Positions 4,951-7,747 of a stretch of 7,747 nt of DNA are shown here, piece by piece. The notes under the pieces are model-generated. The model was given only the letters and a program-made list of their open reading frames with translations, had not been told where the DNA came from and did no database searches. A program made the position numbers and the translations under genes. The DNA is from Oscillospiraceae bacterium (GTDB taxonomy: Bacteria; Bacillota; Clostridia; Oscillospirales; Ruminococcaceae): NCBI GenBank assembly GCA_003508605.1, contig DNUB01000144.1:10263-18009 (forward strand), in the 5' to 3' direction. The first letter of the stretch is position 1, and every line of letters starts with the position of its first letter.

Positions 4951-5814
4951 TTACTTTAAATTTTCGGGCAAAGGATAATTTAAAAGCATTTCAATCTCTT
5001 GTGCATTTGACCGCTTGTGCATATCAATTCGTCTATCTGCGCCTTTGATTAAGTAGCTTGTGCAGTTTCCAACAATACGGCTAAGAATACGCTTTTGTGC
5101 GGTATTCGTGGCGTTGTTAATTTCATTTGGCGTGAGATTAGTTGTAACAATAATCGGTTTGCCGCTTTTACCGCGTCTATCAATTACATTAAAGATTATT
5201 TCCTGCATATATTGTGTATCACGTTCTGCCGAAAAATCATCAAGCACAAGAAGGTCAAAGCCGTTGAAATAATCGTAAACCGCTTTTTTATCATTCGCTG
5301 CCCACAATTCCGCCTCGATTTCCGATATACTTGTGTACTTTGCTGTATAATTGCGGTCAATTACGGCATTCACAATACAAGCGGCATAAAAGCTTTTGCC
5401 GGTACCGCAATCACCATAGAACAGTAAACCTCTGCTTACCTTAGGGTCAAAGCTTGCAGCATAACCTCTTGAAAGGTCTGAAGCTTGGGCATTATTTCTA
5501 TCGTCAATGTCAAAAGTAAAATTCCGTGTATCTCTGTCTGGGAATGCTGCCTCTCTTATCTGCTGCTTTCTGAACACCATTTTTGCTTCTTCCTCTGCCT
5601 GTTTTTCTTTTTCCTGCTCTCGCTTTTTACAGTCACAAAGACAAAACACTATTTTTTCTCTTCCCAACGCCTTGAATTTGCATTGCTTCGGTGTATTGCA
5701 TTTACCACAGTATAAAAGCCCATTTTCGCCTATGTAATCATCAGGATTGCGGGGATTATTCTTTTCTGCTGCGGTGCTTAAGCTTGTAATAAGATCATTT
5801 AATGTTTTAGTCAT
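4951..5814 (-). CDS. DnaC-like replicative helicase loader (AAA+ ATPase)
   Basis: A 287-residue protein from ATG 5814, preceded by GAAAGGGAAT; an upstream in-frame ATG (5853) overlaps the previous gene and lacks this site. An N-terminal Cys cluster (C36, C39, C45, C58, C60, C62) probably binds zinc. A charged helix follows, then an AAA+ domain with Walker A GDCGTGKS (134-141), Walker B LLVLDD (188-193), sensor 1 IIVTTNL (221-227) and an arginine-rich RILSRI segment (242-247). The family loads the host replicative helicase onto an origin opened by the initiator. It sits 16 bp after the DnaD-like gene, a classic initiator-loader pair of Gram-positive phages and satellites. Length and motifs are intact, so the gene appears functional. 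Confidence 0.92.
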   Translation of the reverse strand: MTKTLNDLITSLSTAAEKNNPRNPDDYIGENGLLYCGKCNTPKQCKFKALGREKIVFCLCDCKKREQEKEKQAEEEAKMVFRKQQIREAAFPDRDTRNFTFDIDDRNNAQASDLSRGYAASFDPKVSRGLLFYGDCGTGKSFYAACIVNAVIDRNYTAKYTSISEIEAELWAANDKKAVYDYFNGFDLLVLDDFSAERDTQYMQEIIFNVIDRRGKSGKPIIVTTNLTPNEINNATNTAQKRILSRIVGNCTSYLIKGADRRIDMHKRSNAQEIEMLLNYPLPENLK

Positions 5815-5830
5815 ATATTCCCTTTCTGCG

Positions 5831-6583
5831 TTAATCGCTAAATAACGGAACATCGTAAGGATCAGTGTATTTGCTTTTATCCGCTACCGCCTTTACTGCT
5901 TTTGCTCCGCCGTCCTTGCTTATCCAGTTTCTTATAGTTAGATTATAATCCTTATATTTCTTCCCAGTTTGTTGAACATATTCATCGCAACGCTTGATAT
6001 ATTCGGATATAACAGCTTCACCAAATTCTGATATAAGCTTTGAGTATTGCTCATCGTTGAGTTTAACGTGCTGATATTCACCGAATATTTTAAACTTAGG
6101 TTTTGAGGGTGGGGGCGGTGAGCCGTTAGGCTCACTCTCTCCCTCCCCTAAACTATCCTTAACTATACTAACCTTACCTATACTATACTGGGTTTCCAAA
6201 TGGTTGTCAGTTGGTTGTCGATTGGTTACCGTTTGGTTGCCTGCTGTTATGTAAATACCGTTTTTGTCTTTGGTAATAAGGTTTAATTCATTTTTGAAGC
6301 TTGTTTCTCTATATCTGTCTTTCCGAATTTGATTGTTAACGTTCCAGTGCGTAATCACTATAACCCCACTATCAAACGGGATTATAAATCCTTTTGCCTG
6401 TAATATTTTTAAATCATCAATGTTACAGCCTACACCTCTTTGTATTTGCTTTGGGTTATTCACAAATCCGTCGTCATCGGCGCACATACCAAGATGAAAA
6501 TACAGAAGTTGAGCAGAAACGGGCATATCAATAAATAAGTCACTGCTAATTACCGTTTTAGAAAACATTCTCCGATCCGCCAT
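5831..6583 (-). CDS. DnaD-like/replisome organizer replication initiator
   Basis: A 250-residue protein. The N-terminal part (about 1-110) begins MADRRMFSKTVISSDLFIDM and includes CADDDGFVNNPKQI and GFIIPFDSGVIVITHW, the winged-helix type found in Firmicutes phage replisome organizers. Residues 112-162 are a low-complexity polar linker. Residues 163-222 form a second conserved domain (KLNDEQYSKLISEFGEAVIS...YNLTIRNWISK). The protein should bind the origin and recruit the DnaC-like loader encoded next. The DNA for the linker contains short repeats of 10-11 bp, a frequent location of the origin in such genes. ATG 6583 follows GGTGAG, 4 bp after the upstream stop. Confidence 0.85.
   Translation of the reverse strand: MADRRMFSKTVISSDLFIDMPVSAQLLYFHLGMCADDDGFVNNPKQIQRGVGCNIDDLKILQAKGFIIPFDSGVIVITHWNVNNQIRKDRYRETSFKNELNLITKDKNGIYITAGNQTVTNRQPTDNHLETQYSIGKVSIVKDSLGEGESEPNGSPPPPSKPKFKIFGEYQHVKLNDEQYSKLISEFGEAVISEYIKRCDEYVQQTGKKYKDYNLTIRNWISKDGGAKAVKAVADKSKYTDPYDVPLFSD
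6151..6244. repeat. 10-11 bp repeats inside the initiator gene, candidate origin
   Basis: Four 11-bp units in a row: TGGTTGTCAGT (6201), TGGTTGTCGAT (6212), TGGTTACCGTT (6223) and TGGTTGCCTGC (6234). Before them, looser 10-bp units such as AACTATCCTT and AACTATACTA run from 6151 to about 6190. The units lie in the linker-encoding part of the gene. The TGGTTG core also occurs in the array at 4739-4886. Confidence 0.65.
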
Positions 6584-6587
6584 TTAC

Positions 6588-6851
6588 TCACCGCCTTAAA
6601 TTTATCGGGTAAACTCTACCGACCTTTGCCGCTTCGTCACTTTCTGTGTCTGGACTTATAGTGGAGCTGTTCAGATACTCGGCGAATTTGTCAACATTTA
6701 CCAAGAAGCGCCGTCCGGCGCGAACCGCTACGACTTCACCGCTTGATACCTTAGTCCGCACAAAATGAACAGGAAGCCCGAATATTTCAGCGGTTTTCTT
6801 TATAGTTTCCATACGAGGAATAATCAAAGTTTTTTCTGTTTCGTTAAACAT
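6588..6851 (-). CDS. Excisionase-like helix-turn-helix DNA-binding protein
   Basis: An 87-residue protein. Residues 11-60 (IPRMETIKKTAEIFGLPVHFVRTKVSSGEVVAVRAGRRFLVNVDKFAEYL) show the winged-helix pattern of MerR/excisionase-like HTH_17 proteins: a helix, the recognition helix around LPVHFVRTKV, then a wing ending RRFLVN. Such proteins act as excisionases (recombination directionality factors) or as small phage regulators. The tail (about 61-87) is polar. GGAAGGG precedes ATG 6851. It is followed after 4 bp by the initiator gene. The codons for EAAK near the C-terminus contain an exact copy of the repeated 11-mer (6625-6635). Confidence 0.78.
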   Translation of the reverse strand: MFNETEKTLIIPRMETIKKTAEIFGLPVHFVRTKVSSGEVVAVRAGRRFLVNVDKFAEYLNSSTISPDTESDEAAKVGRVYPINLRR

Positions 6852-6879
6852 TTTTTGTCCCTTCCTGTTGCAAAAACCC

Positions 6880-6903
6880 CGTAAATATGGTAAAATATTT
6901 ACG
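6880..6903. promoter_or_regulatory. Inverted repeat CGTAAATAT/ATATTTACG with overlapping minus-strand promoter
   Basis: CGTAAATAT (6880-6888) and ATATTTACG (6895-6903) are perfect inverted arms around 6 bp. The arm equals one half of the operator in front of the RHH operon. A weak minus-strand promoter, TTGTTT (6915-6910), N17 and TACCAT (6892-6887), overlaps it. The site is upstream of the excisionase-like gene and may be an internal regulated start. Confidence 0.55.
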
Positions 6904-6938
6904 AAGCTTAAACAACATTTGCTTGTTTGGTTTTAGCT

Positions 6939-6975
6939 TTTGCCGCTTCGGAGTGTGCCAGCACTTCGGGGCGGC
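6939..6975. repeat. Imperfect hairpin carrying an exact TTTGCCGCTTC motif
   Basis: GCCGC near 6942 pairs with GCGGC near 6971, with inner AGTG/GCAC pairing. It lies just after the stop of the 61-residue HTH gene. It may act as a weak terminator or attenuator in the minus-strand operon; the T-run is better on the plus strand. Confidence 0.45.
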
Positions 6976-6977
6976 TT

Positions 6978-7163
6978 TTACTTTTCCTGTTTCTTTAATG
7001 CTAAATCAGCGATAATTTTCTTGATCTCCGCTTTTTTATCGCTCGGAAGCTCTTTGCGAAGCAACCGTGTCATAGTAGGTTCACTTATGCCAAGCTTATC
7101 TGCAACCGCATAAAGGAATACGCCTGCTTGCTTTGCTGTTTCTCTAATGTCGGTATTACACAT
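6978..7163 (-). CDS. Small helix-turn-helix protein, first gene of the minus-strand operon
   Basis: A 61-residue protein. AKQAGVFLYAVADKLGISEPTMTRLLRKEL (about 10-39) reads as a helix-turn-helix of the XRE/Cro type, followed by a basic tail (KKAEIKKIIADLALKKQEK). Proteins of this size in this position act as Cro-like or early regulators in phages and integrative elements; the exact role is not known. GGAAGGAG lies 8 nt before ATG 7163. It is the first gene read from the strong promoter at 7247-7275, divergent from the XRE repressor. Confidence 0.75.
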   Translation of the reverse strand: MCNTDIRETAKQAGVFLYAVADKLGISEPTMTRLLRKELPSDKKAEIKKIIADLALKKQEK

Positions 7164-7193
7164 TTTAATTCACTCCTTCCTTAAAAATGATGA

Positions 7194-7222
7194 TTGACTT
7201 CTTTGAAAATTTGTGCTATAAT
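7194..7222 (+). promoter_or_regulatory. Second strong plus-strand sigma-A promoter facing the switch
   Basis: TTGACT (7194-7199), 17 bp, TATAAT (7217-7222), with an extended -10 TG. It points toward the repressor gene and face to face with the minus-strand promoter, whose transcript would start near 7240. The two cannot fire freely at once. It could make a long-leader repressor mRNA. Confidence 0.6.
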
Positions 7223-7246
7223 CTGTATGATGATTGTTGCATTTTT

Positions 7247-7275
7247 ATTATATAGCAACAGCCTGTGCTTGTCAA
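7247..7275 (-). promoter_or_regulatory. Consensus sigma-A promoter of the replication operon
   Basis: On the minus strand TTGACA (7275-7270), exactly 17 bp, and TATAAT (7252-7247): both boxes match the consensus fully. The transcript starts near 7240 and has a leader of about 77 nt before the 61-residue HTH gene. Operator 1 covers the -10. Confidence 0.85.
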
Positions 7276-7299
7276 TAGTTTGTTGCGAAAAAATATAAT
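7269..7299 (+). promoter_or_regulatory. Likely promoter of the XRE repressor
   Basis: TTGTCA (7269-7274) and TATAAT (7294-7299) with a long 19-bp spacer, so weaker than the divergent promoter. The -35 boxes of the two promoters overlap, and operator 2 covers this -10. This fits an autoregulated repressor promoter. Confidence 0.6.
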
Positions 7300-7347
7300 T
7301 GCAACAAAAATGCGCATGACTATTTTCAATTTAAGGAGTGGCAACAA

Positions 7348-7747
7348 ATGGAAACAAAAGAAATTTTTGCAAAGCGCCTTGTTAAGTTACGGGAAGAAAA
7401 GGAAATCACCCAACAAACTTTAGCTGATGATTTAGGAATAACAAGACAAAGCTTAAGCCTTTATGAAAAGGCAGAACGCACAATAAACATTGACCTTATT
7501 GTAAAAATAGCAGATTATTTTGATGTATCTACCGATTATCTTTTAGGACGTACAACAAACAAAACAACTGATATCGATTTACAAGCCGTATGTGACTATA
7601 CAGGTCTTTCAGAAAAAGCGATTATATTTTTGCACACTTTGAGTAATAGGGCAAAAGGAATTGAGATTTCACCCACATATTCACAGGAAATTAACGATAT
7701 AGAAAATTTTGTTGCTGAACAAAATTATAAATTGTCCGAATTGCTAT
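7348..7747 (+). CDS. XRE-family (CI/ImmR-like) repressor, 3' end outside the window
   Basis: 133 residues are visible and the frame is open to the window edge, so the gene is partial. The N-terminal HTH (residues about 6-68) reads FAKRLVKLREEKEITQQTLA, then DDLGITRQSLSLYE as helices 2-3, then VSTDYLLGR, the standard XRE signature of Firmicutes phage and ICE repressors. The part from residue 72 is mostly helical and probably mediates dimerisation; no LexA-type protease site is seen in the visible part. ATG 7348 follows AAGGAG (7333-7338) with 9-nt spacing. It is divergent from the replication operon and should bind the two TTGTTGC-N14-GCAACAA operators, holding the element quiescent. Confidence 0.88.
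   Translation, partial: METKEIFAKRLVKLREEKEITQQTLADDLGITRQSLSLYEKAERTINIDLIVKIADYFDVSTDYLLGRTTNKTTDIDLQAVCDYTGLSEKAIIFLHTLSNRAKGIEISPTYSQEINDIENFVAEQNYKLSELL

Larger units (their letters stand above)
7234..7307. promoter_or_regulatory. Two 28-bp operators TTGTTGC-N14-GCAACAA
   Basis: Operator 1 is 7234-7240 with 7255-7261 (one mismatch); operator 2 is 7280-7286 with 7301-7307 (perfect). Both have the same 14-bp gap. Operator 1 covers the minus-strand -10 and operator 2 covers the -10 of the repressor promoter. The pair is symmetric about 7270, where the two -35 boxes overlap. The likely ligand is the adjacent XRE protein. Confidence 0.8.

Noticed and set aside
5060..5737. Several plus-strand frames of 70-110 codons opposite the DnaC-like gene
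   Set aside because: They are antisense to an intact AAA+ gene, with no ribosome binding sites or recognisable features.

Overview
The window looks like a low-GC Firmicutes chromosome, most likely a Clostridia (Ruminococcus/Oscillospiraceae-type) genome. The evidence is purine-rich Shine-Dalgarno sites, sigma-A promoters close to TTGACA-N17-TATAAT, and the style of the phage-like replication genes. A precise taxon cannot be read from this window.

Bases 1-1020 are chromosomal flank. They hold a GNAT acetyltransferase (35-505), an intact tRNA-Leu(UAG) (549-633), and a 92-bp tandem repeat of hairpin plus terminator modules that runs into a long palindrome (633-910). At 976-1020 lies the 3' 45 nt of a minus-strand tRNA-Ala(CGC), with its own terminator to the left. 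The anticodon-proximal break at about 1020 is read as the attachment junction of an integrated element. No 5' half of the tRNA is present, so the rebuilt copy should lie at the other end of the element, outside the window.

From about 1021 to the right edge is the element. A noncoding end (1021-1497) carries candidate integrase-arm repeats. It is followed by a minus-strand toxin-antitoxin-like trio: a ribbon-helix-helix protein (RHH), a DUF4258 protein, and an MqsA/YgiT zinc finger lacking its helix-turn-helix (HTH). Three palindromic operators shared with a divergent plus-strand gene sit upstream of the trio. Two small plus-strand genes follow. The main minus-strand operon, read right to left, encodes a small HTH protein, an excisionase-like HTH protein, a DnaD/replisome-organizer-like initiator, a DnaC-like helicase loader, an unknown protein, a sigma-70 family factor and a RinA/ArpU-like small regulator. 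It starts at a near-perfect promoter facing a divergent XRE repressor (7348 to the edge). The two -35 boxes overlap, with one symmetric operator on each side, which is a lysogeny-type switch.

Put together, the repressor controls a replication operon, the initiator and loader start replication, the sigma factor and its partner probably drive a later transcription step, and the TA-like trio may stabilise the element. No capsid, terminase or conjugation gene is visible. A phage satellite, a cryptic prophage remnant or a small mobilizable element all fit.

Two repeat systems are not explained by the genes. An 11-mer TTTGCCGCTTC (reverse GAAGCGGCAAA, which contains the Staphylococcus-type Chi heptamer) occurs in almost every noncoding gap of the element and never in the flank. 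An 11-bp phased array lies at 4739-4886, with a related cluster inside the initiator gene, and resembles replication iterons.
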